NCBI GenBank assembly: GCA_913777615.1
Contig: CAJYTK010000022.1
Location: forward strand, 310,001 to 374,000
Reading direction: 5' to 3'
Source of the DNA: an uncultured Agrobacterium sp.
GTDB taxonomy: Bacteria > Pseudomonadota > Alphaproteobacteria > Rhizobiales > Rhizobiaceae
DNA: 64,000 nt
The translations under genes and the position numbers were made by a program. The notes under the pieces are model-generated. The model was not told where the DNA came from and did no database searches. It was given only the letters and a program-made list of their open reading frames with translations. This document shows positions 53,706 to 63,045 of the stretch, one piece after another. How positions within the stretch are numbered: position 1 is the stretch's first letter; each line of letters starts with the position of its first letter.

Positions 53706-54440
53706 TCACTGCTGCTGCATGGGCAGGAATTGCGCCACGAGTTCATGGCGCTCGCCCGGATAGGTTACCGTGACGTGTGTCACGTAGGTCTGCCCGTGCC
53801 AGGTTCGCCGCTCAACGACGAGGCAGGCGGTACCGACGGGAATGGCAAGCGCATCGGCAATCCGGCGATCCGCCGAGATGGCGCGGATGCGATGCTCGGC
53901 AGCGCTCCAGGGTACCATCTGCAAAAGCCATGAACCCGGACCGACGGAGGAGAAATCCGCATCTTTGGCCTCTGGCACGGCGGAAACGTTGATGATGCGG
54001 TCCTCGAGGCAAAAGGGTGTGTCGCCGGTGAAATGCCGGCAGGTCAGCGAGAGAATACTGGCGCCCGCCTTCACCTCCAGCGCAGCGCGATCTTGAGACG
54101 TTGCCTTGCGTAGTTCGCGCTCGTCCAGCCGATAGCCGTAGATCAGTCCCATCTGCTGGACCTCGCGCTGGATATCGTGAATTGCCAGAACGGCGGATTG
54201 GACATGCGGACGGGTAACGAAACTTCCGGAACGGCGACGGCGCTCGATCAGGCCTTTCTTGACCAGCTCGGTCAGCGCCTTGTTCACCGTCATGCGGGAG
54301 CAATCATACTCCTTCGTCAACTCGTGCTCGAAGGGAATACGATAACCCGGCGGCCATTCACCAGACAGAATCCGTCCTTCCACGTCGCTCATGATGCGCT
54401 CGTGCAAGGACTTTTCCTGCAGTGCGGCCGTTTCAGCCAT
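53706..54440 (-). CDS. GntR/HutC-family regulator (HutC-like)
   Basis: A 244-residue protein: winged helix (FEHELTKEYDCSRMTVNKALTELVKKGLIERRR) and a UTRA domain (LSLTCRHFTGDTPFCLEDRIIN, LVVERRTWHGQTYVTHVTVTYPG), the segments shared with histidine-utilisation repressors. It could be the hutC of this genome although it lies ~25 kb from the hut operon, or it may control the ABC importer next to it. It is the last gene behind that importer, separated by a dispersed repeat. Confidence 0.85.
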   Translation of the reverse strand: MAETAALQEKSLHERIMSDVEGRILSGEWPPGYRIPFEHELTKEYDCSRMTVNKALTELVKKGLIERRRRSGSFVTRPHVQSAVLAIHDIQREVQQMGLIYGYRLDERELRKATSQDRAALEVKAGASILSLTCRHFTGDTPFCLEDRIINVSAVPEAKDADFSSVGPGSWLLQMVPWSAAEHRIRAISADRRIADALAIPVGTACLVVERRTWHGQTYVTHVTVTYPGERHELVAQFLPMQQQ

Positions 54441-54468
54441 GGTCTTCGTTCCGTTACAGCGTCGGCTA

Positions 54469-54565
54469 GAAAATCGAAATCCATTTTCTAAAAAGCGCGA
54501 TGCGTCTATTCAAAAGGTAAAGCGTGTTTTGTGCGGCCAGTTGGAAGCACGGCGCTTCCATGGCC
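54469..54565. repeat. Dispersed rhizobial intergenic repeat, copy 1
   Basis: Core: AGAAAATCGAAATCCATTTT then CT, then GCGATGCGTCTATTCAAAAG, then AGCGTGTTTTGTGCGGCCA. It aligns along its length with the sequence at 63046-63141 in the same orientation, starting with an inverted repeat and ending in a second hairpin. It sits between the regulator and the ABC importer. Confidence 0.6.
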
Positions 54566-54590
54566 CGCCTGATATCACCGTCTCCCGTGC

Positions 54591-55376
54591 TTAGCCATGG
54601 GCTGCCGCCGCAATGGCTTCTTCACGGATTTCATCGGTGAGCCTTGCACGCAACTCGGAAAATTCCGGGCTAGCCTTGACCGTGTAATGACGCGGATGCG
54701 GCAGATCGACCGGGGTGATGGACTTAATGCGGCCCGGACGCGCCGACATCGTCACCACTCGGTTTGCCATGAACACCGCTTCCTCGATATCATGCGTCAC
54801 GAAGATCACCGTCTTCTGCTCCCGCTCCCAGATGCCCAGCAGCAGTTCCTGCATGAGGCCGCGCGTCTGGTTGTCCAGCGCGCCGAAGGGTTCATCGAGC
54901 AGCAGAATGCGCGGACCGTTGGCCAGCGCTCTGGCAATCGCCGTTCTCTGCTGCATGCCGCCGGATAGTTGCTTCGGCCAGTGGTTCTCGAAGCCTCTCA
55001 AGCCCACCTTGTCGATGTAGCTATCGACGATCTCCCACTTCTCCTTCTCCGCTACCCCGCGCTCGCGCAGGCCAAAGGCGACGTTCTCGCGGATAGTGAG
55101 CCAGGGAAACAGCGTGTAGGACTGGAAGACCATGCCGCGATCGGCACCTGGTCCCTTCACCTCCTGGCCAGCCAGCAGAACCTTGCCGGTGGTCGGGCGA
55201 TCAAGGCCGGCGATGATACGAAGCAGCGTCGACTTTCCGCAGCCGGAGGGCCCGAGAATGGTGACGAAATCGTTCTTCGGAATTTCGAGATCCGTCGGTT
55301 GCAGGGCAAGTGTCGGCGTGCCGCCACGCACGCCCGGGAAGGTGCGGCTGACGTCCTGGATGACGAGTTCATTCAT
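54591..55376 (-). CDS. NitT/TauT-type ABC transporter ATPase
   Basis: A 261-residue ATPase: GPSGCGKSTLLRIIAGLDRPTTG, LSGGMQQRTAIARAL, ILLLDEPFGALD. The group imports nitrate, taurine, sulfonates or related small molecules; the substrate is unknown. The ATG at 55376 overlaps the permease stop; a longer frame is rejected. Confidence 0.92.
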   Translation of the reverse strand: MNELVIQDVSRTFPGVRGGTPTLALQPTDLEIPKNDFVTILGPSGCGKSTLLRIIAGLDRPTTGKVLLAGQEVKGPGADRGMVFQSYTLFPWLTIRENVAFGLRERGVAEKEKWEIVDSYIDKVGLRGFENHWPKQLSGGMQQRTAIARALANGPRILLLDEPFGALDNQTRGLMQELLLGIWEREQKTVIFVTHDIEEAVFMANRVVTMSARPGRIKSITPVDLPHPRHYTVKASPEFSELRARLTDEIREEAIAAAAHG

Positions 55377-56149
55377 CAGGCAAGCCTCCAGGCGAACAGT
55401 TTGCGATTGAGAGACTTGAAGGCAAAGTCCGAGATAAGTCCGATGACACCGATGACGATAATGCCGAAAATGATCTGGCCCGTCGCCATCAAGGCCTGGC
55501 TGTTGATGATCATGTAACCGATGCCGGACGAGGCTCCGATCAATTCGGCGACGATGACATAGGTCCACGCCCAGCCGAGAACGAGCCGCAGAATCTCGGC
55601 AATATCCGGTGCATTGGCAGGGATGAGGACCCGGCGCACAACGCCGCGATCCTTGGCGCCGAGCGTATATGCAGCCTCGACCAGATCACGTCGTGTGCCG
55701 GCAACGGCAACGGCGATCATAAGGATGATCTGAAACACCGCACCGATGAAGATCACCAGCAGCTTCTGCATTTCGCCAATGCCAGCCCAAAGGATCAGAA
55801 GCGGGACGAAAGCCGACGCCGGTAGATAGCGTGCGAAGGAAACGAAAGGCTCGAGTAAAGCTTCGATCGGCTTATATGCACCCATGGCGATACCGAGGGG
55901 AACAGCCACTATCGCCGCCAGCACGAAGCCGCCGACCACGCGCCAGATCGTCATACCGATATCGTAGGCGAAACCCTGCTCGGTCAGGAGATAGATCCCA
56001 TCCTTCAGCATGGTGACAGGGTCAGCGAGAAAGGTGGGCGAAACGAACCCACCCAGCGTTGCGATACCCCAGGCGAGGAAGAACAGCACGAAAAACAGGA
56101 TGCCGAGCGCAATCCGCGTGCTGTGTCTGATAGGCTGTAGTGGCTGCAT
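55376..56149 (-). CDS. NitT/TauT-type ABC transporter permease
   Basis: About 257 residues with six spans and the ATPase-contact loop region AAYTLGAKDRGVVRRVLIPANAPDI. It forms the membrane channel with the neighbouring ATPase and binding protein. The start is taken at the ATG 56149 (MQPLQPIRHS); an ATG at 56167 is also possible. Confidence 0.9.
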   Translation of the reverse strand: MQPLQPIRHSTRIALGILFFVLFFLAWGIATLGGFVSPTFLADPVTMLKDGIYLLTEQGFAYDIGMTIWRVVGGFVLAAIVAVPLGIAMGAYKPIEALLEPFVSFARYLPASAFVPLLILWAGIGEMQKLLVIFIGAVFQIILMIAVAVAGTRRDLVEAAYTLGAKDRGVVRRVLIPANAPDIAEILRLVLGWAWTYVIVAELIGASSGIGYMIINSQALMATGQIIFGIIVIGVIGLISDFAFKSLNRKLFAWRLA

Positions 56150-56218
56150 GTGTATCCCGGCAGTCATGAGGCGGGGCGCGGCGACAGGCCGCGCCCGAGG
56201 TCATTGCTTGATGGCCGA

Positions 56219-57160
56219 TTACTTGATGAAGGAGGTATCGGCGAGCGTAGAAAGGTCGGGCTTCGACTTGATGACGCCGATTTCCAGAAGCAGATCGGCG
56301 GCCTTCTCCGAAAACGTCTTGAACTCGCCTTCGAAGAACTTCTGGTTGGCTGCCTTGTCCTGCCATTCGAGGAACTTGGCGGAGTTGCCGAAGGCTTCGC
56401 CAGACTGCTTCACATCCGCGCCCATTGTCGCATAGGTTTTCTCGGGGTCGGCCTTGATGGCTTCAAGCGCCTCGAAGTAGCTCGTCGCCAGCGCCTTCGC
56501 CGCTTCCGGATTGGTTTTCAGGAATTCCGGCGTGCAGCCGAATGTGTCCATAACCGCCGGATAATCCAGCGTGGTAGCAATAATCTTGCCCTTGTCGGGT
56601 GCGGCACGAACCGTGGAGAGATAGGGCTCATAGGTCATCGCGGCATCGTTCTGGCCCGCGACAAAAGCCTGCGCAGCCGGGCCGGGCTCCAGGTTCACCA
56701 CCTTCACATCCTTAAGCGTCAGACCATTTTCCTTAAGGATCCACGCGAGGAAGAAGTATGGCGAGGTGCCGGGTGCCGAAGCGGCAATGGTCTTGCCCTT
56801 CAGGTCGGCAATCTTGGCGATATCGCTGCGAACCGCCATGCCGTCCGCGCCGTGGGACTTGTCCATCTGAAAGATTTGCGTAGATTTCACGCCATTGGCG
56901 TTCCATGCAATCCAGGTTTCCACAGTGGTCGCGGCGCACTGAACGTCACCTGAGGCGAGCGCCAGGTGACGGCTTGCCTGCGGGATCTTCTTGATCTCGA
57001 CCTTGAGACCGTTCTTTTCGAAAATACCCGCTTCTTTGGCGAGCGTCAGCGGCGCAAAGCCCGTCCAGCCAGACATGCCGATGGTGACGGATGTTTCGGC
57101 ATGGGCTGTGGTGGAAAACAGTGCGGCGGCGAGAAGGGTAAAACCCAGCGTCTTTCTCAT
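56219..57160 (-). CDS. NitT/TauT-type substrate-binding protein
   Basis: A 313-residue periplasmic protein: signal peptide RKTLGFTLLAAALFSTTAHAE, then an NMT1/SsuA-like fold (VTIGMSGWTGFAPLTLAKEAGIF, DAAMTYEPYLSTV). It captures the substrate for the downstream permease and ATPase. The substrate is not evident; with a HutC-like regulator close by, a histidine-related compound is possible. Confidence 0.9.
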   Translation of the reverse strand: MRKTLGFTLLAAALFSTTAHAETSVTIGMSGWTGFAPLTLAKEAGIFEKNGLKVEIKKIPQASRHLALASGDVQCAATTVETWIAWNANGVKSTQIFQMDKSHGADGMAVRSDIAKIADLKGKTIAASAPGTSPYFFLAWILKENGLTLKDVKVVNLEPGPAAQAFVAGQNDAAMTYEPYLSTVRAAPDKGKIIATTLDYPAVMDTFGCTPEFLKTNPEAAKALATSYFEALEAIKADPEKTYATMGADVKQSGEAFGNSAKFLEWQDKAANQKFFEGEFKTFSEKAADLLLEIGVIKSKPDLSTLADTSFIK

Positions 57161-57239
57161 GTAGATCCCCTGTTGCTTTATTTTTGAGCGTCGATTTTCG
57201 CCGCTTCTTTAAGGGGCATTAATTCACAGGGAAAATGAC

Positions 57240-57251
57240 TTGTCTAGACAA
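57240..57251. promoter_or_regulatory. Candidate GntR operator upstream of the ABC importer
   Basis: TTGTCTAGACAA is a perfect 12-bp palindrome ~80 bp before the binding-protein start. The TCTAGA core is typical of HutC/PhnF-subfamily operators, and a HutC-like gene is in the same cluster. Confidence 0.5.
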
Positions 57252-57257
57252 AATGCT

Positions 57258-58013
57258 TCAGTGACCTGTACGCCGCGCTACTTTGGTTTCCAGCATCGAA
57301 AGCGTGCTATGGATCAAAATGGCGAGTGCAGCCACAATCAAGCCACCCTGCAGAATGAAGGCAAGATTGTTGGATTGCAGACCGGCGATAATGACCTCGC
57401 CCAACGTGCGCGCCGCAACCGTTGAACCGATCGTGGCAGTCGAAAGGCTGATCACTGCGGAGAGGCGAATACCGGCAAGAATTGCCGGCATGGCAAGCGG
57501 CACGTCAATTCTCCAAAGCCTTTGCCAGCCGGTCATGCCCGCGCCGCGTGCGGCTTCGATGATTGATGCCGGAACCGTCGTCAGCCCCGTGAGGGTATTT
57601 TCGAAGACGGGAAGAAGCGCATAGAGAAACAGTGCAACCAGTGTGGGCTTCTGGCCAAAGCCCATGATCGGCACCGCCAGCGCCAGAACGGCGACCGGCG
57701 GAAAGGTCTGCCCAATGTTGACGATGCTGCGCGACAGCGGCAGAAATTCCCGACCGAATGGACGACTGACGAGGACGGCAAGCGTGGCGGCAACGAGTGT
57801 TGCAGCCAGCGTCGCCACACCCACGATCGCGAGATGGGACAGCGTAAGCGACAGAAGATCGGCTTGCTGGTAAATGGCCGGTGCGTTGGTCTGGACGAGC
57901 GGCGCGAAGATCGGCGCAAAAGTGTTTGGGCTGACCAGGAAGACGGCAAGCAGAAGCGCGAGGCCCAGCAGAAGGACCGGTCCAAGCAACGCTCTCTTGT
58001 CCGCGCCTCTCAC
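57258..58013 (-). CDS. Osmoprotectant ABC permease (YehW-like)
   Basis: A 251-residue permease of the OpuBB/OpuCB type (GQTFPPVAVLALAVPIMGFG, GMTGWQRLWRIDVPLAMP). The second, shorter permease of the set, as YehW in enterobacteria. It overlaps the ATPase stop by four bases. Confidence 0.9.
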   Translation of the reverse strand: MRGADKRALLGPVLLLGLALLLAVFLVSPNTFAPIFAPLVQTNAPAIYQQADLLSLTLSHLAIVGVATLAATLVAATLAVLVSRPFGREFLPLSRSIVNIGQTFPPVAVLALAVPIMGFGQKPTLVALFLYALLPVFENTLTGLTTVPASIIEAARGAGMTGWQRLWRIDVPLAMPAILAGIRLSAVISLSTATIGSTVAARTLGEVIIAGLQSNNLAFILQGGLIVAALAILIHSTLSMLETKVARRTGH

Positions 58014-58948
58014 GAGCGGCCCGCGGCTTGCTGCAGCAGCGTATCGCGCCGAATGCGTCCGATCTTCTGTCCATCGCTACCGATAACCGGTAGGCTGTCA
58101 CGTCCTGCCCAGAGCATGGCGGAAAGCGCATCGCGCTGGCTTAACGCATCGGGCAGCGGTTCGCCTTCCGCTTCTCCGGCCTCGACGATCTCCGAGACCG
58201 TTACCACGGACAGCAGCCTCAGAGGCCTTTCCCGCTCGCCGATCAGCGTCCTGACGAAAGGCGTCGCCGGGTTCAGAACCAGCTCTGCCGGCGGCCCATA
58301 TTGCACGATCTTCCCTCGATCCATGACGGCGATCCGATCTGCCAGGAAGAACGCTTCGTCCATGTCGTGGGTGACGAGAATAATGGTGACGCCGAGTTTC
58401 TTTTGTATCGCCACGAGATCTTCCTGCGCCTTGGCGCGGATGATCGGATCGAGTGCGCCAAAGGGCTCATCCATCAAGAGAATATTCGGCTCTGCTGCCA
58501 ACGCGCGTGCCACGCCGACGCGCTGTTGTTGCCCGCCGGACAATTCGTTCGGGAAGCGATCGGCGTACAGATTCGAATCGAGTTGGAAAAGCGTGAGGAG
58601 TTCTTCGACTTTGGCAGAAATCCGCTGGCGGTCCCAGCCAAGGAGTTCCGGCACGGTTGCAATGTTTTGCGCAACCGTCCTGTGTGGGAAAAGTCCGTGT
58701 CCCTGGATGGCGTAACCGATGCTGCGTCGAAGCTCGAAACCCGGTAGATCGAGAACGTTGCGCCCATCGATACGGATGACCCCGGCGGTCGGCTCAACGA
58801 GGCGGTTGACCATCCGCAGAAGCGTCGTCTTTCCCGAGCCCGACGTGCCGACAATGACCGTGACGCTTCTCGGGCGCACCGAAAGGCTCACATTGTCGAC
58901 CACAGTGGCTTCACCATAACGCTTGGTGAGGTTTTCGATCTCGATCAT
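58010..58948 (-). CDS. Osmoprotectant ABC ATPase with CBS-type tail (YehX-like)
   Basis: A 312-residue ATPase ([47 protein letters not shown]) followed by a C-terminal segment (~255-312) that looks like a single CBS-type module (SQRDALSAMLWAGRDSLPVIG). In the OpuA/OpuC family CBS modules sense ionic strength. The ATG at 58948 overlaps the long permease by four bases. Confidence 0.92.
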   Translation of the reverse strand: MIEIENLTKRYGEATVVDNVSLSVRPRSVTVIVGTSGSGKTTLLRMVNRLVEPTAGVIRIDGRNVLDLPGFELRRSIGYAIQGHGLFPHRTVAQNIATVPELLGWDRQRISAKVEELLTLFQLDSNLYADRFPNELSGGQQQRVGVARALAAEPNILLMDEPFGALDPIIRAKAQEDLVAIQKKLGVTIILVTHDMDEAFFLADRIAVMDRGKIVQYGPPAELVLNPATPFVRTLIGERERPLRLLSVVTVSEIVEAGEAEGEPLPDALSQRDALSAMLWAGRDSLPVIGSDGQKIGRIRRDTLLQQAAGRS

Positions 58949-60147
58949 GCGGCTTTTCCTCCAGACAGGAGATTGCTGTCGATCAGGGCATCGAGCAGAA
59001 TCGCTGCAGCAAACCCTAAGATGACGGTTGGGATGGTTCCCAGAAGAACGAGGTCCATGGCCGTTTGGCCGATGCCCTGAAATACGAAGACGCCGAAGCC
59101 ACCGCCGCCGATGAGAGCTGCAATCGTCGCAAGCCCGATATTCTGCACCAGCACGATGCGGATGCCGGTCAATATGATGGGAAGCGCCAGAGGAAACTCG
59201 ACCTTGATCAGACTCTGCCAAGCCGTCATGCCAATGCCCCGCGCGGCATCGCGCACCGCAAGCGGAACGCCCGCGACACCGACGACGGTGTTTGAGACGA
59301 TAGGGAGCAGCGAATAGAGAAACAGAGCGACGAAGGCAGGCGCCGCGCCAATGCCCCTGATGCCGATGTCCGACGCGCCAGGAACATGCGTGCCGATCCA
59401 GCCGAGCGGCGCAATCAGGAGGCCGAAGAGCGCGATGGATGGGATCGTCTGGATGATGTTGAGACTGTTCAGCATGACGGCGCGGATGCGCTCCACCTTG
59501 AAACAGAGCACTCCCAGAGGAATGCCGGCCAGCATGGCGGCGAAGACGGAGCCCAAGGCCAGTTGAAGGTGGCGCTGCGCTTCCGTCCAGAAGATATCGG
59601 CGCGGCTTTGGTACTCTTTCATGACGGAAAGATCGTCCCACAGGCCGGAGAGCAGGAAGGCGCTAAGAAGCAAGAGAGCCAGCCCGAGCAGGATGAGACG
59701 CGTCAGCGGCTTGGGGTCAAGTCTCGCGATCGCATCCGTTGCCAGAACCACCAGCCCAGCAAGCACCAACCAGAAACCACTGGCTATCGAGACGCGGGCG
59801 TAGGTATTCTCAGGCGGAATGAGAGAGGAGGCAGAAAGACCGACGGCAAGCGCCAGCGCGACCAGGGCAGCAAAAGCGGTTGCCAGACGGATTTTCTTGT
59901 TTGCCACAAACAGCGCCACTGCTGCGGCCAAAAAGATGATTCCGATCAGTCCATAGCCAAGAGAGGTCGGCATGCTGTCCAGGAGGAAGCGCCCTTCTCC
60001 CTGGACGATCCGGTTGGCACGGAAACTGACAAAGGGCGGAACGAATGAAGCATAGAGAAGCAGGCCGCATATCAGCACGCCGACCTTATCGATATGTCGC
60101 GTGACGCTCTGCGGCTTCTGCAAGGCGGTCTCTTGCTGCAACGCCAC
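58945..60147 (-). CDS. Osmoprotectant ABC permease, long form (YehY-like)
   Basis: A 400-residue permease. Extra N-terminal spans (~20-165) precede the normal permease domain (IIQTIPSIALFGLLIAPLGW, IGMTAWQSLIKVEFPLALP). The length and layout match YehY of the YehZYXW system. It lies three bases behind the binding-protein gene. Confidence 0.9.
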   Translation of the reverse strand: MALQQETALQKPQSVTRHIDKVGVLICGLLLYASFVPPFVSFRANRIVQGEGRFLLDSMPTSLGYGLIGIIFLAAAVALFVANKKIRLATAFAALVALALAVGLSASSLIPPENTYARVSIASGFWLVLAGLVVLATDAIARLDPKPLTRLILLGLALLLLSAFLLSGLWDDLSVMKEYQSRADIFWTEAQRHLQLALGSVFAAMLAGIPLGVLCFKVERIRAVMLNSLNIIQTIPSIALFGLLIAPLGWIGTHVPGASDIGIRGIGAAPAFVALFLYSLLPIVSNTVVGVAGVPLAVRDAARGIGMTAWQSLIKVEFPLALPIILTGIRIVLVQNIGLATIAALIGGGGFGVFVFQGIGQTAMDLVLLGTIPTVILGFAAAILLDALIDSNLLSGGKAA

Positions 60148-60150
60148 CTC

Positions 60151-61062
60151 TTACTTCACGAAGCCGTTTTTGGTGAGAAAATCGAGCGCAACGGCCTTCG
60201 CCTGCTCTCCGCCCACCTGAACGCGGCCATTGAGCTCCTGAAGGGTGGTGAGATCGAGCTTTTCAAAAACGGGTTTCAACACCTTCTCGATGTCGGGATG
60301 CTTTTTAAGCACCTCTTCGCGAATGATCGGCGCGGGCTGGTAGACCGGCTGCACGTTCTTGTCATCCATCAGGACAACGAGACCGGAAGGCGCGATGCCG
60401 CCGTCCGTACCATAGACCATGGCGGCATTGGCGTTGTTGGTCTGGTTGGCGGCGGCAGCAATGGTGGCCGCCGTATCGCCGCCCGAAAGCGTAATCAGCT
60501 GCTCCGGCTTCAGCGTGAACCCGTAGGTTTTCTGGAAGGCCGGAAGAGCTGCTGCAGAGTTGACGAACTCGGACGATGCGGCAAGGACGATCTGGCCGCC
60601 ACCTGCAACAAATTTGCCCAGGTCGCTCAATGTCTTGAGGTTGTTCTTGTCAGCCACGTCCTTGCGAACCGCGATGCCCCATGTGTTGTTGGCGGGCGAT
60701 GGAGACAACCAGACGATCTTGTTGGCATCGTAGTCCAGCGTCTTGGCCTCTTCATAGGCTTTGGCTGCGTCCTTCCAGATGGGATCGTCTGCCTTTTCGA
60801 AGAAGAAGGCCGCGTTACCCGTATATTCCGGGTAGATATCGATCTCGCCTGCGATGATCGCCTTGCGCACGACAGGCGTTGCACCCAGTTGGATACGATC
60901 GGTGGTGGCGATATTGTTGACGTTCAGAACCGACTGGATGATGTTGCCAAGAACGCTTCCTTCTGTGTCGATCTTGGACGAAACGACGACTTGCGCCTGG
61001 GCAATCGATGTATAGAGAGCAAGCGCGAATCCGGCGCCAGCCAGCTTCATCAGACGGTTCAT
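60151..61062 (-). CDS. osmF: Osmoprotectant-binding protein (OsmF/YehZ-like)
   Basis: A 303-residue binding protein with signal peptide NRLMKLAGAGFALALYTSIAQAQ and the OpuAC-type choline/betaine fold (SKIDTEGSVLGNIIQSVL, GEIDIYPEYTGNAAFFF). It probably binds glycine betaine or a related solute. The ATG at 61062 has TGGAGA upstream; it heads the four-gene operon. Confidence 0.9.
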   Translation of the reverse strand: MNRLMKLAGAGFALALYTSIAQAQVVVSSKIDTEGSVLGNIIQSVLNVNNIATTDRIQLGATPVVRKAIIAGEIDIYPEYTGNAAFFFEKADDPIWKDAAKAYEEAKTLDYDANKIVWLSPSPANNTWGIAVRKDVADKNNLKTLSDLGKFVAGGGQIVLAASSEFVNSAAALPAFQKTYGFTLKPEQLITLSGGDTAATIAAAANQTNNANAAMVYGTDGGIAPSGLVVLMDDKNVQPVYQPAPIIREEVLKKHPDIEKVLKPVFEKLDLTTLQELNGRVQVGGEQAKAVALDFLTKNGFVK

Positions 61063-61229
61063 GGGCAATCTCCACTCGGATCGATTATTCGGGCAGGACA
61101 ATGCCTCGTCTTTCTGACCAACTCTGATGAGTGACTGTCCCCGGTTCAGCAGGACGTAACGAAGCGGACTGCAAAAAGGTTGCAGGGAAATATCGTGGCT
61201 GAGAAAAAAAGGGCGACAGCCGTTGCCTT

Positions 61230-62264
61230 TCAACGCCCGCGCGCTTGCTTGCCAATGACGAAAGGCATGAGCACCGACAAGAACAGCAGGCGCAGCACAT
61301 GGTGCGAGCCGACATAGGCAGTGTCCGCGTGCATCATCACCGCCATGGCGGCCATGGTCTCAAGGCCACCAGGCGCGAAAGCAATCATGACCGCGTTCAG
61401 CGGAACACCTGTCACACTTGAGATCAGTACGGCAATCGAGCAAGCAAGGACGACAACGGCAACAGTGACGACGGCGCCAGCCAGAAACGCCTTCCTCATA
61501 TCCTTCAGCGAAGAGCGCGAGAAGCGGGTGCCAATCAGGCTTCCAAGAACGATGTAGGTGGGGATTGCAAGCCAATCCGGTACGCCGCCGCTGGAGAAGC
61601 CCGTGACGTGCGAACCGATGGAAACAGCGACACCACCCAGAAGCAGTGCGGCAGGAAAGCGCCAGCGCATGAAAAGAAGACCGACGATCAGGGACGCCAG
61701 CAGCGTCAATCCAAGTTCCAGCGCTGGCATGGGCGGCGGCAAAATGGAGGGCGCGACGCCGACAAGATCGAGATACTTGACAATGAGCGGCACGGACAGC
61801 GTCAGCGCCAGAACACGGACACTCTGGATTACGCTGACGGTTGCCAGATCGCTTTTCGTTTCTGCCGTAAGACTAATAATGTAGCTCAAGTGGCCGGGCG
61901 ACGCTCCAAGCATTGCCGTCGTATGGTCATAGCGAAAGACAAAACGCAGGATCCAGTAGGCCGTGTAAAGAAGAACCACGACCGTTATCAGCACCGCAAC
62001 GAAGCTGAGGGGCCATGTTCTGGCCGCTCGAAAAACATCCGGCGTGATGTTCGCTCCCATCGACACGCCAACAATCACGAAGGTCGCATTGCGCAGGTTC
62101 TTCGGAACCGAAAGTGTCAGGCCCAGGAGGCTTGCAGCCGTGACGGCAAGGGCCGGTCCGCAGAGAAACGGCGCTGGCAAGCCTACCAGCGCTCCGAACA
62201 GCGCACCGAGACTGCCGATGGAGACAGTCAGGGCAAGTCGATAAAGTTCGGATGTGGAAATCAT
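61230..62264 (-). CDS. AbrB-family membrane protein
   Basis: A 344-residue membrane protein with about ten spans. The internally repeated AbrB/PF05145 pattern is visible (FLCGPALAVTAASLLGL; FRYDHTTAMLGASPGHLSYII; AFAPGGLETMAAMAVMM). The family was once misannotated as ammonia monooxygenase; its role is unclear and some members are proposed permeases. It stands alone between osmF and rirA. Confidence 0.85.
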   Translation of the reverse strand: MISTSELYRLALTVSIGSLGALFGALVGLPAPFLCGPALAVTAASLLGLTLSVPKNLRNATFVIVGVSMGANITPDVFRAARTWPLSFVAVLITVVVLLYTAYWILRFVFRYDHTTAMLGASPGHLSYIISLTAETKSDLATVSVIQSVRVLALTLSVPLIVKYLDLVGVAPSILPPPMPALELGLTLLASLIVGLLFMRWRFPAALLLGGVAVSIGSHVTGFSSGGVPDWLAIPTYIVLGSLIGTRFSRSSLKDMRKAFLAGAVVTVAVVVLACSIAVLISSVTGVPLNAVMIAFAPGGLETMAAMAVMMHADTAYVGSHHVLRLLFLSVLMPFVIGKQARGR

Positions 62265-62340
62265 GGCACCAGTGGGAATCAGGACGCAGGCATAAGGTTT
62301 CCACTTGTCCCTTCATCGCTGGCGAAATCAAGCTCTTGAA

Positions 62341-62376
62341 ACACAAAAGCCTGCCGGCAATCTTGCAGGCAGGCTT
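62341..62376 (-). terminator. Intrinsic terminator after rirA
   Basis: AAGCCTGCC pairs with GGCAGGCTT around a 12-base loop; on the minus strand it is followed by TTTGTGTTT. It lies 25-60 bp after the rirA stop. Confidence 0.7.
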
Positions 62377-62400
62377 ACGGGCACTTGCTTGAAGCTCTGA

Positions 62401-62877
62401 TCAGGCGGCCGCAACCGGCGGCGTATGAACGCGCGGCGCCAGCTGATCGAGGCCGAGCAGGAAGTTGATTTGCGGGCGGGCCTTGACGAGATCGTCGATG
62501 GAGTACTCGGTCAGGACGTCGAAGAACGCATTCAAGGCCTTGCGAAGCGCAGAGTTGAGGCCGCAGCTATCGACGAGCGGACATTCGACCGCGCCATCCT
62601 CGAAGCATTCCGCCATGGCAAAGCTGTCTTCCGTGACCTTGACCACGTCGAAGAGGCTGATCTTGTCGGCCGGCTTGCCAAGCTTCACACCTCCGTTGCG
62701 ACCGCGAACGGTTTCGACGAGGCCAGCCTTGGTCAGCGGCTGAAGAATTTTGAAGAGAAACAGCTCCGATACGCCGTAAGCCTTTGCGATCTCAGGAATG
62801 CGGCTGAGATTGCCGTCATTGGCGGCGCAATACATCAACATGCGGACTGCATAGTTGGTCTGTTTGGTCAAACGCAT
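62401..62877 (-). CDS. rirA: RirA, Rrf2-family iron-responsive repressor
   Basis: A 158-residue Rrf2 protein: helix-turn-helix (IPEIAKAYGVSELFLFKILQPLTKAG) and Cys91, Cys99 and Cys105, the Fe-S cluster ligands at the positions known for rhizobial RirA. When iron is sufficient it represses iron-uptake genes. It is divergent from an iron-type ABC binding protein gene, a likely target. An Irr-type palindrome lies 48-66 bp upstream of its start. Confidence 0.96.
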   Translation of the reverse strand: MRLTKQTNYAVRMLMYCAANDGNLSRIPEIAKAYGVSELFLFKILQPLTKAGLVETVRGRNGGVKLGKPADKISLFDVVKVTEDSFAMAECFEDGAVECPLVDSCGLNSALRKALNAFFDVLTEYSIDDLVKARPQINFLLGLDQLAPRVHTPPVAAA

Positions 62878-62924
62878 GCTGATCTCCTAGTCGGTAATGT
62901 GGAGTTATATAGTTTGTTTTTCAC

Positions 62925-62943
62925 TTTAGAACAATTCCAGAAA
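62925..62943. promoter_or_regulatory. Candidate ICE (Irr) box in the rirA promoter region
   Basis: TTTAGAACAATTCCAGAAA is an imperfect inverted repeat resembling the iron-control element bound by Irr (TTTAGAA-N-TTCTAAA type). It lies 48-66 bp upstream of the rirA start. Confidence 0.35.
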
Positions 62944-63045
62944 TGAAAAAATCTTCCTCCGCGGCGCAAACTCCGGCGGTTCGCCGTTGACGCTTCTGCC
63001 GATTCATGAACAAACAACTCCACTATTCAACCCTACTGCATCGGC

